This document shows, piece by piece, positions 11,995 to 24,050 of a stretch of DNA of 64,000 nt. The stretch is from contig OX365945.1 in the NCBI GenBank assembly GCA_947247005.1, positions 37,626,551-37,690,550 of the forward strand, in the 5' to 3' direction. Position 1 is the first letter of the stretch. Each line of letters opens with the position of its first letter. The translations under genes were made by a program, and so were the position numbers. The stretch is from Spisula solida. Taxonomy: Eukaryota; Mollusca; Bivalvia; Venerida; Mactridae. Under the pieces are notes generated by a model, which searched no databases, was not told where the DNA came from, and saw only the letters and a program-made list of their open reading frames with translations.

Positions 11995-12605
11995 TTATTG
12001 ATTTATTCACAAATTATAGTGATACCCATATTTATAAGACCAATCTATTATGTGACAACCTATCTAGTAGTGCAAGACACTTAAGTTAGCACTCAGTAGC
12101 TTTTACATGTAATTGCCTAGCACAAAATGGTCGTATCAGAAAGAAACCTCTTCCAGGATTGAACCTTTTACTTAAGGAATATGAATGCCTTAACCACTGA
12201 GCCACCAGATAATATCTGGAACTAATGATGAGGGTAAAATGTGACCATTCAAACAGTGTAGTTGTTTCTGTGCAAAAATGTGTTTTGAAATAAAATTTAG
12301 TAAAATGTCTTTGTCATATTTTCTAAGTACTGACCATGGATCCTACCACACTTTGTCATGCTTATTTCAACAATACATTGAGCTTTTGCACTTTGCCCAT
12401 CTGTGAACTTAGGGTTTGTAACAACATGTCCAGGTCAACAAAAGTGAATTGTTTTCCTTGATATTCTATGCCTAATTCCTGCAGAACTTACCTGTCCGAC
12501 CCAATATTTATATACATGTACTTGTCATGTAAATGCAAACAAGTGATAATTTCACAGACTGCTTTGCTTGAACATTCCTTGTAATATGTTTTGATTTGTT
12601 TTCAG
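11995..12605. other. Intron 1 sequence without identified gene
   Basis: Apart from the tRNA-like stretch at 12140-12215, nothing was recognised. It ends in the pyrimidine-rich acceptor of exon 2. Confidence 0.6.
12140..12215 (-). repeat. tRNA-like sequence (SINE fragment or tRNA relic)
   Basis: The minus strand contains GGTGGCTCAGTGGTTAAGGC (D-arm/A-box style) and, about 30 bases later, GGTTCAATCCTGG (B box). The stems do not close well enough for a functional tRNA. It sits in intron 1 ahead of exon 2. Confidence 0.45.
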
Positions 12606-12689
12606 GCTGGAAGTATTGTAGCAGATTATAGATGGAGTCTAAGAAACATGAATTCTGAATCAAAAGAATATGGTACTATAATATCACAG
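12606..12689 (+). CDS. ADCK1: ADCK1 coding exon 2
   Basis: This exon has 28 codons, residues 48-75, beginning AGSIVADYRWSL and ending TIISQ. The acceptor is TTTTCAG ending at 12605 and the donor is GTATCA at 12690, both phase 0. It is colinear with the human segment between the GRAVA and RSARRL motifs, where a tyrosine-rich helix (SYDYLTSL in human) matches ADYRWSL here. Reading through the donor stays open to 12815, but that extension has no family similarity and is intron. Confidence 0.9.
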
Positions 12690-13299
12690 GTATCAATTGT
12701 TTTTACACCTATTGCAATATTGAATAAAACAAAACAGGGGGTTATAAATATATGTATAGAAATTTACATCTTAATTGCATTGTCAACTAATCATTTCAGG
12801 GGTGCTTTTGTCTGAATTATGTCGTTTTGGAGAAGAATTTGCTGTTTATATTTATAAAAAAAAAAAAAAAATGTTCATGATCAAAAGAAACAGCCCTGTG
12901 ACCGTCAATCAAATAAGGGCAACATAACTGGAAGTGAGCAGATTGATAATGCTTCTGTTGGGTAGTCTGTGCGATCAGCAAAAGACCCTGATTAAAAAAA
13001 CTAGATAACCCCGGCAGGAGGAAAACCTTCGCCAATGTCACGAGAAACAGGTATCAGTCAATTCCAATCTTCAGAAAACCCTGGAGACCCTGACGAAGGT
13101 TCTAACGGACCTTCTACCAACAACATCACAGGAAGTACACGTCGCCAGAGGAGATTTATCAAATTCACGGACAAAATGGCTGTAGGAAATATAAAAAGAG
13201 ATAACACAAAATTAAGAGCGGGAAGAGAATGGTTTTTAATCTGTCCATAATACAGCTTAGTGATGATGATTATATTCTTTTAGGTAAGGGTTTGATAGT

Positions 13300-15115
13300 C
13301 CCACAATAAGACCAAACTAGCAGAGGAAATCTTAAAGTTTACACGTAGACTAAAGACTAAAAAGAATATTTTCAAATTGAAACAAACACTGAGATTGTTG
13401 ATAATGTAGATACTGACAATTATCGTTATATCCCCTTTTTCTATAAGCAAGGATCGTCATTTATCCTACCATAAAAATAATGGGAAAGTCACGAACAGAG
13501 TGACGTCATGAAAGTTTTGACGTCATTACAACCATCTAATTTCTAGAAGGTCATTCATAGATTTTAGAGAGATTCGACGTTGAAACACAAAAAGTGTTTA
13601 CATGTAGTGCGTGTTATGTTAAATTGTAGGTTTGTGTTTATTGATTGTATTTGAATTGAAGCGCGTTACTGAATTCTCGTTCAGATTTTCAGATTTGACT
13701 TTTAATATGGAACTAGATTTTCTAGATTTTATTTGGAGACCTTAATTGGAATGCCAATGTTTCGGTATCGTTGCGCGGGTTCCACATGGTTTTGTGTTCG
13801 TATTTTAACGATGAAGAAATCATTTTTGTGTTAGAAAAGTGTTGCAGGATAAATAGAACACTAGGATTAGTGCCTTATATTACTTGAATTTATTGGGTTC
13901 GTCTCCGAAAGGCTTATTTTGCTCGCCAAGGCGCGCCGAATAAACTTTCTCCAACTCACCCAATAAATTCCAGTAATATTAAGCACTAACCTAGTATTCT
14001 CTATTTACCCCACCCACCAGTAGAGATGTGTATTTAGATTTTTATATAAATGCTGTAACAGAAGAAATAATGCAGTCGAAAATAAACGGAAACAGTTCAG
14101 TAATATCAGTAAAGCGGAAATTGAATCATTGCGTAAACTATCCCAAGATAAAACTATTGTGATAAAAAAAGCTGACAAATCCAACAATATTGTTATCATG
14201 AACGCAGCCGATTATAAAAACGAAGTAATAAGACAATTGGATAATGATAAATATTACAGTAAATGCACTAACGATCCCACAGAGACGATTAAACGTAATA
14301 TATCGCTATGTGTCGACAACATGGAAACCACTGACGAGTTTGACACTTTCCCATCGAACATTCATACACCATGTTTCTATATCCTGCCAAAAACGCATAA
14401 AAACGCAGATAGTAATTTACCTGTGCAGTATCCTGATAGACACATTGTTTCAGCATGCAGTTCTCCTACTGAGAATATTTCAAAATACATTGACTTTATA
14501 TTAAAGCCATATGTGTCGAGTTTGCCTTCATATGTTTAAGATACCACAGATTTTATAAATAAAGTGAAGGGGGCTAAATTAGAAACTAAATCATATTTAG
14601 TAACACTAGACGTAACATCACTTTATACAAACATCCCCCATGACGACAGGATAAGCGCATGTAAGTCATTTTTAGAAGAACGCAATCTACACAGTAGTTT
14701 ACCTATGAATGAAATCACCCGTCTAATAAGACTTGTACTTGAAAACAATTACTTTAAATTTGATGACAAGTTCTACCTACAGAAGATGGGTACAGCGATG
14801 GGAAGTTCTATGGCACCGTCTTATGCATCTCTGTTCATGGGAAAACTGGAATGTGATTTCATTAAATCTAGAAGTGTTAAACCTTCGTTTTGGTTAAGAT
14901 TTCTGGATGTCGTATTTATGATACGGAATCATTCGTTGGCGGAGTGGATTCATTTATCTCGGACCTCAACAGTTTTCATCCCAGTATCAAATTCACCAGT
15001 ACAATTTCAGAAAACACTGTATCATTCTTGGATGTGCGTGTATGGGCTGTTTAAAAAAAAATGGCAGGAAAGTTGTTTGAAACATCAAAATTTTGATAAA
15101 GGCAGATCGTGAAAT
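13300..15115 (+). pseudogene. Penelope-like retroelement reverse transcriptase relic
   Basis: Fragments in order. At 13325, EEILKFTRRLK-like. At 14085-14539, SNISKAEIESLRKL, VIKKADKSNNIVIM and PCFYILPKTHKN. An in-frame TAA at 14537 follows. At 14564-14935, LVTLDVTSLYTNIPH (catalytic Asp codon 14609), KMGTAMGSSMAPSYASLFMG and FLDVVFM. A frameshift near 14930 follows, after which another frame reads DSFISDLNSFHPSIKFT and SFLDVRVW. This motif series is characteristic of Penelope-like RTs. The expected FLDD is FLDV (GTC at 14909), so the catalytic pair is broken. No GIY-YIG domain is seen. A 540-bp insertion splits the 5' part. It is a dead copy inside ADCK1 intron 2. Confidence 0.85.
13466..14007. 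repeat. Insertion carrying an imperfect 48-bp inverted repeat
   Basis: The arms at 13850-13898 and 13958-14007 are near-perfect complements (AACACTAGGATTAGTGCCTT against AATACTAGGTTAGTGCTTAA) around a loop of about 60 bases. Two TGACGTCA-type palindromes lie near 13500 and 13528. The segment interrupts the Penelope-like relic; its outer borders are approximate. Confidence 0.6.
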
Positions 15116-16550
15116 AATCTTGTGAGAAATAATGCATAAACATCATAGTTAAAGGAAATGGTAATCTGGCGGGGAAGGTAATACCCTAGTACAATCTTTG
15201 TTGTAGACCTTTATTGGGCATTACCTGGCTACAAAATTTCCACAAAACATGACATTTTCAACATGTAACAAACTAAATACTGGCAGGCGTCCTACATCCG
15301 GACACTTTTGGCATATTTTTTACGATAACTCGAGAAATGTGTAAATCTAGCCATTAAAATTTCACCTGAACGAAGCTAGGTTCGTCTCTGAACTGAAGAG
15401 CTTATTTGTTTACTTCTAAAAATAGCTCAAGTGCATTTTTGAGGGCCGTTATAGGGGTCACTACATCACCTCATTTTTAAGTCCAACAGGACCATCAATC
15501 CGGACAACATGTTGTCGCGTTTTTGGTGGTCGCCAGCCAGTACTGATAACAAAAAACCTTGTTTTTTTGTTTTCCGTGTGTACACAATAACTACATGACC
15601 AATTTCAGGCCTTTCTTTGTGAAGTATTGCATTTAAAAAAAAAGCCAAAACCATATTTTTGCATTAAATTACTCATTTTATAAGGAGCAGCTTATTTATT
15701 TTTCGTATTGTAACAAAATGTAATGTTGTTCTTAATTAATGATATCAAAATATTAGAAATTAATCATATCCCTGCCTAGAGTAAAATGTTTTGGGTTACT
15801 AACTGTAACTTTTAAACATTGGTGTACATTTGAAAAACCCTATCAATTAGGATAAAAATGTTACACTCTTTACATTTTCATACACAATTTGTTAAGTTAC
15901 AGTTAACAGCATTTTGTCTTACTGACTTGTATTATCTCCAAAAAGTAACTTGTAAAGGAATGCAAAACAAGTAAATATATTGCGTTATATGATCTAATCA
16001 AGCCGTTAATATTTCGCCAGTCGCTTAATTACATATTTTTCAAGGGTGCCTAGAAAAAGTATCCAGTTTTTCTTATTCAATTCTATTTAAATGTGATAAA
16101 TATTGAGTAATGAAACAATTTCACCAAAGTAAACAACGAGGATACTATAATACACAAAATGGTAGGGGATAATAGACACCTAAATGTTACACTCCTTACA
16201 TAAATCAGTACCTAAAACTACAACAATCTTGTGTCAACGCTTTAAAGATTAAAATCAGCAACTCGAAATTGACTTAAACTGACTCTGCCGTAGTCAAACT
16301 AGTACATTATTTAACTCCTGTATTTCTGCAAAATGGCAAAAGTATCACCAACCTATGCTGATAATCAGATGTTTGGAACTGCCATAGAGTGACTAATGAT
16401 ATATCTGCTTACCGCTTTGTCACAGATGTATGGCAAACCACATCGATAAAAATTGTCGCTTGGTGTACAACATTGTACAGTTATTTTTAAGTTCAACCAT
16501 GCAAGGTATGGTCCAGACAATATTTATTATGGTTATTTCTGACCTTTGAA
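15116..16550. other. Intron 2 sequence, no gene recognised
   Basis: AT-rich sequence with no credible coding region or recognised repeat. The phrase AGGTTCGTCTCTGAACTGAA near 15370 faintly echoes the insertion at 13900. Confidence 0.5.
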
Positions 16551-16552
16551 CT

Positions 16553-17090
16553 CCAAGCGCGACCTTGACCTTTGAGATATTGACTAAATTTTTTCACATG
16601 ACATACCGTCTGGTAGTTGTGAACATATGTGCCATATTATTTTCACAACCCACAATGAATGACTTAGGTATGCTCTGGACAAGCTAAATTGAAGCCATTT
16701 TTTACATTTGAACTCCAAGTGTGCCCTTGACCTATGAGATAATGAGGTAAATGTTTCGCATGACATTCTGTCTGGAAGTAGTAAATATTTGTGCAACATT
16801 ATTTTCAAATCACAATATAAATGACTTAGTTATGCTCTGGACACGCTAAATTATGGCAATTTTTGAACTTTGAACTCCAAGTTTGACATTGACCTTCGGG
16901 ATAATGACGTAATTGTTTTGCATGTCACACTGCCTGGTATCAGTGAACATTTGTGCCATATTATTTTCAAATCCCACAATAAATCACTTAGTTATGGCTT
17001 GGACAAGCTAAATTACGGCCATTTGTGATCTTTGAACTTCAAGTGTGACCTTGACCTTTGAGATATTGGCATAATTATTTCGAACTTTTG
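16553..17090 (+). repeat. 162-bp tandem repeat, about 3.3 copies
   Basis: ACCTTGACCTTTGAGATATT and variants recur at about 16562, 16724, 16887 and 17048. Between them lie the shared phrases CATGACATACCGTCTGGTAG, GTGCCATATTATTTTCA and TATGCTCTGGACAAGCTAAA. This resembles core repeats of molluscan interspersed elements, but no head or tail was found. Confidence 0.75.
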
Positions 17091-18020
17091 CACTTCAAAC
17101 ATTACTCAAACAGGATCTCAGACTTCTGAAGTTTGTTTTTGAAGCCAAAACAAAAAAATGTTCAAACTTCATTTCTCAACCGGTTACATAGAATTATGAT
17201 GTAAGTAAGGAGTGTAACGGCACACCATTCTTTAAAAACATCCAAACAAACATCTAAGTTTTACAAGTGCAAGTCATCATTTGAATTGAGAAATGTTTAT
17301 ATCTAAGAATACACGCTTTTCGTGACATTCATAAAGTAGTTTCCTCTAAATTTTACTTATAACAACTATTTTTGCTTAAAATAAGTATTGCTATGCATTT
17401 TTTCGTTAAATGTTGTTTAATAAAACTATTATTTGATGTTTTTATTGTTGAAATGACTTATCTTCAGAAAATGTTGGCACTCTATAAAAGTTGGAGTCAA
17501 TGGTGTTTCAGCAACTGCTCTAAATGTAACTCGAAGCTCAAAACCAAATTATAAGTGTAACACTCCTTACATGCATTTGTTGACCAATATCTGACCAAAT
17601 ATTTATTAAGTGAAATCTTTAGCGTCACCTATGTATACCACTGTGGGGAACCCACGTGACCAGATGCTAATGTTCAAAGCCAATTTTGTCCACAAACCGC
17701 CTCGATTCAGGTAACATTTTTGCTTGTAACTTTCTTAATTATTGACCGATCTTGATCAAATATAGACGAGCGCCGTCTCCTTTCAAAACCAAATCATTGA
17801 CGCTCTTACCTAAGTGACAATATTGTGTCCTTTTTGTTATTTGGGCAACGGCGCATTTCATAAACCGCAATACGCAATTCACTAAAACATGTCCTTAATA
17901 AATTACAGCTTCATTAAAAGTTACAATTTAATAGTGATAATGTGGGTCGCAAAATTTAAGACCGACAAGCAAAATATTTCTAATAAATATGAGCAACAGG
18001 CATATTGAGACGACATAAAC
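17091..18020. other. Intron 2 sequence, no gene recognised
   Basis: No supported coding region. Short open frames (for example at 17372) lack family features. Confidence 0.5.
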
Positions 18021-18024
18021 AAAA

Positions 18025-18130
18025 ATGCTACAGTTCAGAGCTGAAATGAAAATGCTACAGTCCGGAGCTATTTTAAGAAAATGCTACGGTTCGGAGCTAT
18101 TTTCAGAAAATGCTACGGCTCAGAGATAAG
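18025..18130 (+). repeat. Short tandem repeat, about 33-bp unit
   Basis: About three to four units of AAAATGCTAC(A/G)G(T/C)(T/C)C(A/G/C)GAGCTATTTT-type sequence. Confidence 0.6.
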
Positions 18131-18568
18131 ACTAGGTGTTATATGTCTTTTTGAATATCAATACTATAAGGATCATCAAACAAGTATAAACATTCAATTT
18201 TTTAACAGTTTCTCAGAACACAAAAATAATAACACATACATGTCGATGCTGGACACCCCTTATATACTGTATTCGTGAGTTTGAACTATGCTCAGTACAT
18301 TTAGAAACGCAACGTTTTTATTCTCGATTTATTTCTTCTATTGTAAATTCCGTGTTCCAGAGGCGTCTTATCATTTGTTAAGTTTGCTATAGTGCGCCTA
18401 GGATAATGAAAGGCGGGAAAATTTGGTACATTCCACAAAGGTGAATTAAACAGATGTGTACGATTTATCAGTGATGTTTTAGTACAATACTGACCTTATC
18501 TGCTTACTTAAGTAATTTGTACAACCAATTGTGCAACAGTTGACCAAACAGATTTATATTTGTAAATA

Positions 18569-20528
18569 CAGTAAACTCCCTCAAAATCGGACTCCCTCAA
18601 AACCGGAATCCCCATAAAATCGGACGATTTCCTAGGTCCAGTATTTTCTTCTTATAAAGTTAACTTAAAAAGCTCCCGCAATACCGGACTCTCATAATTC
18701 CGGATTCCGGACGGCATTTTCGGTCCGCTGACAAAATTTTCAACGAAAGTTACTTGCAGAATACCGGACGCGTATATTTGTCTCACCTGACGGAAGACTT
18801 AACGCGTACATTTTTCTTGTCTAAAATGTCACTTTGTTATTTGTTAGTTAAAGAACGTGTCATACAAATGTAACAAAAGGTGCGATTAACAAGTCGTGTT
18901 TTTAGCTCACCTGTCACAAAGTGACAGAGTGAGCTCTTGTGATCACTCTTCGTCCGTCGTCCGTCCGTCAACAATTGGGCCTAATCTTTACGAGACTTGG
19001 TCACAATGATCATCTCAACAAAATCTAGGCCAAGTTCGATATTGGGTCATCTGAGGTCAAAAACTAGGTCACTAGGTCAAGTTTTAGAAAAACCTTGTGT
19101 AGTCACTGGAGATCATTTTTTTTATAAATCTGTAAGAAACTTGGTCACAATGATCATGTCAACAAAATCTAGGTAAAGTTAGGTTTTGGGTCATCTGGGA
19201 TAAAAAACAAGGTCACACTGTCAATTATAAAACTCACAATGTCAATTGACATTTTCCTGCGGGGTCGTGGGTTTAAACCCCGCTGGAACCATAATTTTTT
19301 TTTTTTTATAAGTGTTTAGGTATTGTTTTGTCTTTATAGCATGTATTTGTACAGTTATATGGCGGAAAATATTTTGTTTAAATTATAGGTCAAATCATAG
19401 AAAAACCTTGTGTAGTCACCAGAGGTTACAATTTTAACTTAATCTTTATGAAACTTCGTCACGATGATCATGTCAACAAAATCTAGGTCAAGTTCGATTT
19501 TGGGTCATCTGGGGTCAAAAACAAGGTCACAATGTCAATTGACATATCCCTGAGGGTCATTGGTTTAAACCCCACTGGGAGCATAATATATATTTTTTTT
19601 AAGTGTTTAGGTAATGTTTTGTCTTTAAAGTATATATTTGTACGTACATTTATATGGAGGCAAATATTTTTGTTTAAATTATACGTCAGATCATAGAAAA
19701 ACCCTGTGTTATCACCAGAGGTCACAATTTCGACTTAATCTTTATGAAATTTGGTCCTAATGATCATCTCAGCACAATTTGGTTAAGTTTGATATTAATT
19801 TAATCATCTGGGGTCAAAAGCTAGGTCACATGGTCAAACCATAAAAAAACTTGCATTAGAGGCTGAATTTTCTTAAATTTTAATCAGAAAATGTGTAGGG
19901 TCACCATAGGGGTGTGCATGCACTAGTATGACAGGTGAGCGACCTGGGCCCTCTTGTTAATGTTTACTCTTAAACGGTCTCGCGAGTAATTTGCACAGGC
20001 GTGAAAAATACTTTGTGAAATTCGCCGTGATGAAATTAAATAATTGCCTAATTACGAACGTAATAAGAAAACGGTCCTTCCATTTGATGTTTTGTTCTTG
20101 AGGTAGGTATGCAACAAACATTTACTGGAACAAAGGATCGTTTAACCCCTCAAAATGTTGTAATTACGACAAACACTGCACTAAATCGTATTTAATAAAT
20201 ATGTCTCCAATTAGCTCACACTTGTATTTCTGGATTTGTAAGATTGCACTGTCTATGTCATTGGATAGTTTTGATGGCCAATGAAAAAATGAGCAATTTG
20301 AGTACTCATCGATGTAAGAATTGAAATATTTGCAGCTCCCTTAATGGTGATGCTCTTCAAAGATTACACTGTACATGTAACGTAAACAGGTATCATGAAC
20401 ACACAGTATATTCCCTATGATAACATATCAAAGTGTACATGATACAGAACTCCCTTAAAACCGGACCTCCCACAAAACCGGACTTTCGATTCGGTCCGGA
20501 CAGGGTCCGGTTTTGAGGGAGTTTACTG
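18569..20528. mobile_element. pogo/Tigger-like terminal-inverted-repeat element carrying a nested HINE
   Basis: The left end CAGTAAACTCCCTCAAAA is the inverse of the right end TTTTGAGGGAGTTTACTG, and both are flanked by TA (18567-18568 and 20529-20530). Further inverted CCGG-rich copies (AAAACCGGA, TCCGGACGG) lie inside each end. CAGT...ACTG ends with TA duplication are typical of the pogo/Tigger branch of Tc1/mariner. No transposase is seen. Without the HINE at 18900-19957 the element is about 0.9 kb. Confidence 0.8.
18900..19957 (+). mobile_element. HINE family A with SINE-derived units, tail hairpin lost
   Basis: A standard family A head. The core includes two copies of a tRNA-T-arm-like unit (GGTCGTGGGTTTAAACCCCG near 19264 and GGTCATTGGTTTAAACCCCA near 19555). 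The tail reads ACAGGTGAGCGACCTGGGCC then CTCTTGT, so one arm of the usual GGGCCC hairpin is deleted. It is inserted in the pogo-like element. Confidence 0.75.
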
Positions 20529-20559
20529 TATTACATTATCCTGGGCGCACTTTAATGGA

Positions 20560-20960
20560 AAGAAAATCACAAAAGACGAGGCACGTGTTTCAGAATAAAA
20601 ATGCCACTATTGTCCAAACATGTGCATATTCACACCGTTCGGATGCTTGCAAAAAGAAGCACGATGACCTATGTTTTTTTCTTAATATTCCAATAGAGTA
20701 CACTTTCATCAACAACATTTGCAAAAATAAAAAAAAATTCTTTGACCAGAATTTTTTATTGGCCTCTAGAGTACTTAATTTTGGGTCTATTTTAAGCCAT
20801 TTTCTTTAAAAAGGGAGACTATTCTGGTTAAATAGCACAAAAAGAAACACGATGACCTATGTTTTTTTTCTCAATATTCTGATGGAGAACACTTTAATCA
20901 ACATCATTTGCAAAAATAAAAAAAATTCTTGGACCAGATTTTTTTATTGGTCAATAATGT
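20560..20960 (+). repeat. Tandem duplication of about 190 bp
   Basis: AAAAAGAAGCACGATGACCT through AACAACATTTGCAAAAATAA (from about 20650) is repeated from about 20838 as AAAAAGAAACACGATGACCT and so on. A 98-codon open frame across the first copy (20513-20809) begins within a pogo-like terminus and has no family features, so I do not call it a gene. Confidence 0.65.
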
Positions 20961-21068
20961 ATATTTTTTTTAATTTTCGAGCCTTAGTTTTGGGAAAATT
21001 TTGAAAATTCATTTGTTGTCAAAAATGTGTGAATGATATTAAAGATTCAAAATGTTTGAATAATATGT

Positions 21069-22470
21069 TTTTAGCTCACCTGTCACAAAGTGACAGAGTG
21101 AACTTTTGTAATCACTCTTCGTCCGTCGTCCGTCCGTCGTCCGTCCGTCGTCCGTCAACAATTGGCTTGTGTAGACACTACAGGTCACAATTTTAGCCTA
21201 ATCTTTATGAAACTTGGTCACAATGATCATCTCAACAAAATCTAGGCCAAGTTCGATATATGGTCATCTGGGGTCAAAAACTAGGTCACTAGGTCAAATT
21301 ATAGAAAAACCTTGTGTAGTCACTAGAGGTCACAATTTTGACTTAATATTTATGAAACTTGGTCACAATGATCATCCTAACAAAATCTAGGTCAAATTCG
21401 ATATTGGGTCATCCGGGGTCAAAAACTAGGTCACAAGGTCAAATCATAGAAAAACCTTGTGTAGTCACTATGTCATTGTGGCCTCCGTAGCTCAATGGTT
21501 AGCGCGCTTGCCGTCTAATCTGGCGACCCGGGTTCAAATCCGGATGGGGGCACACATATATGCCTGCCATATTTCAGCATAAAGCTGACTGGCAAATAAA
21601 GGCTATGCTCGGCATTTAATTTAAAAAAAAACAAAAAAACTAGAGGTCAAAATTTTGACTTAATGTTTATGAAACTTGGTCACAATAATCATCTCAACAA
21701 AATCTAGGTCAAGTTTGATATTGGGTCACCCAGGGTCAAAATCAAGGTCACAAGGTCAAATCATAGAAAAACCTTGTGTAGTCACTAGAGGTAAAAATTT
21801 TGACTTAATCTTTATAAAACTTGGTCACAATGATCATCCTAACAAAATTGAGGTCAAGTTTGATAATGGGTCATCTGGGGTAAGAAACTAGGTCACATGG
21901 TCAAATCATAGAAAAACCTTGTGTAGTCACTAGAGGTCACAGTTTTAGCATAATCTTTACAAAACTTGGTCACAATGATCAACACAACAAAATCTAAGTC
22001 AAGTTCGATATTGGGTCATCTGGGGTAAAAAACTAGGTCACAATGTCAAATAATAGAAAAACTTTGCATAGTCACTAGAGGTCACTATTTTGGTCAAATC
22101 TTTATGAAACTCGGTCACAATGATCATCTCAACAATATCTAGATTAAGATTGATATTGGGTCATCCAGGGTCAAAAACTAGGTCACAAGGTCAAATCATA
22201 GAAAAACCTTGTGTAGTCACTAGTTTTGGCCTGATCTTTACGAAACTTGGTCACAATGATCATCTCAACAAAATCTAGGTCAAGGTCGATATTGGTTTAT
22301 CTTGGGTCAAAAACTAGGTCATTAGGTCACATAATAAAAAAACCTTGTGTAATCACTAGAGGTCACAACATTGGCCTAATCTGTATAAAACTTGGTCACA
22401 ATGATCATCTCAACAAAATCTAGGTCAAGTTCGACAGGTGAGCAACCTAGGGCCCTTTGGGCCGTCTTGT
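21069..22470 (+). mobile_element. HINE family A
   Basis: The head is at 21070 with an expanded GTCCGTC microsatellite (21120-21160). About eight 145-bp core units follow, then the tail ACAGGTGAGCAACC, GGGCCCTTTGGGCC and GTCTTGT. A SINE is inserted at 21479. Confidence 0.8.
21479..21632 (+). mobile_element. tRNA-derived SINE with poly-A tail
   Basis: GCCTCCGTAGCTCAATGGTT supplies an acceptor/D-arm-like start with an A box, and GGGTTCAAATCCGGA a B box. The anticodon and T stems are mismatched, so it is not a working tRNA. A tRNA-unrelated body (GCCATATTTCAGCATAAAGC) and an A-rich tail at 21610-21632 follow. ACTA occurs at both flanks, a possible short target duplication. Confidence 0.7.
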
Positions 22471-22998
22471 TATAGAAAAGTGATGTTGCAAAATCTCATT
22501 TTCTGAGAAAACGAGTTTGGTGACCCCTGTTTTTCTTTAGCTTATTGTTTTCAGAATACAATTTCCCATACAATAAAGTGAGTTAAAAAAATCTTGGAAG
22601 AAAAAAATTAGAAAATATCCTTAATTGTCATGGTTTGGCAACGTTGCATCTTGAGTCACGCTACTAGCACACTGACACCTTTCGCGACCGTCCCTGTTCA
22701 GGTAATCCACTTTAAAAACAGCCCAAAAGGACCAGTAACTCCGCGTGAACATCCTCCACAGGTTCACAACTGCTTCAGACATTGCGAGACTATATGTTGG
22801 TCGTCATGGGAAAGTAATCAATCCATCATTAATCAATATTTTGCATATTCACTTAAAACGACCATTCTGAAAAATGAGGATTTTTTGCTTGAAGTTAAAC
22901 ATGTTAGTAGACTCAGTCTTGCGTTTCTAGATGCACTCAGTATATTTTTGGTGGAGCATACATGTATGTACATGTTTCACGTCAAATGATTCACAAAC
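22471..22998 (+). other. Unclassified intron segment with a 119-codon open frame
   Basis: The open frame 22630-22989 has no recognisable domain, signal or repeat structure and lies between two HINEs. Chance or an old element is more likely than a gene. Confidence 0.3.
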
Positions 22999-23542
22999 TT
23001 TATCGTGTGAGACATCTTAACAAAATCTAGGCCAAGTTCGATATTGGGTCATCCGGGGTAAAAAACTAGGTCACAAGGTCAAATAATAGAAAACCCTTGT
23101 GTAGTCACTAGAGGTCATTGACCTTATCTTTATGAAACTTGGTCACAATGATCATCTCAACAAAATTTGGTCAAGTTCGATATTAGGTCATCCAGGATAA
23201 AAACTCTGTCACAAGGTCAAATCATAGAAAACCCTTTTGTAGTCCCTAAAGGTTATAATTTTTACCTAATCTTTATGAAACTTGATCACCATGATCATCT
23301 CAACAAAATCTAGGTCAAGTTTTTTATTGGGTCATCCGGGGTCAAAAACTAGGTCACAAGGTCAAATCATAGAAAACCCTTGTGTAGTCCCTGGAGGTCA
23401 TAATTTTGACCTCATCTTTATGAAACTTGGACACAATGATCATCTCAATAAAATCTAGGACAAGTGCGATAATGGGTCAAGAACTATGTCACAAGGTCAA
23501 ATCACAGGGCTTGCATGCACTACTACGACAGGGCCCTCTTGT
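22999..23542 (+). mobile_element. HINE family A, headless, with truncated tail
   Basis: Core units begin abruptly at about 23005 (CATCTTAACAAAATCTAGGC). The tail is reduced to ACGACAGGGCCCTCTTGT, having lost the GTGAGCGACC segment and one hairpin arm. Confidence 0.7.
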
Positions 23543-23946
23543 TGGATTTTCTTAAATTTTCATAGATGACCAACCACGACATGTAGATATGCATAAAGGA
23601 AAGAATTTGCCCTGCGATAATTTTTGCCAGAATTATGGCCGTTTGCCAGCAGGGATATATTAATTTGCCAAATAACGACAGCTCTAGATATTATTTGCTA
23701 TCAATGAATTAAAGAGAATTGTCAGTGAAAATAAGAGTGAAAATAGAATAAATTTTAGAAGCTGGTTCCACTAACATACAGAAAAAGAAACATAATGTTA
23801 ACCGCGCTGGGCTTCAAATTATGCGTAAAGTCATTATGGCGCCATAATTGTCACATCTAAACATTCTTTTTTCAATGTTATTTTACAATTAAGCCAATTA
23901 GCCAATTATTTTACGAGGAATTGAAGCATATAATAACAGAAAATTT

Positions 23947-24043
23947 GTTGATTTTTGGCGAAATTCACTCATGATAACAGAAAATTTTCACTCGTGGCTA
24001 CTTGGTGAAATAAAATTTGATCCTTCACCAAAATCAACAAATA
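23947..24043. repeat. Inverted repeat around a HINE insertion flank
   Basis: TTGTTGATTTTTGGCGAA (near 23947) pairs with TTCACCAAAATCAACAAAT (near 24025). The segment just left of the HINE at 24051 can fold into a long imperfect hairpin. Confidence 0.5.
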
Positions 24044-24050
24044 TCTTCTT

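Noticed and set aside
21479..21552. tRNA gene
   Set aside because: A and B boxes are present, but the anticodon and T stems are mismatched and a SINE body with poly-A tail follows.
22630..22989. 119-codon open frame as a gene
   Set aside because: No domain, no splice or context support; lies between two transposons.
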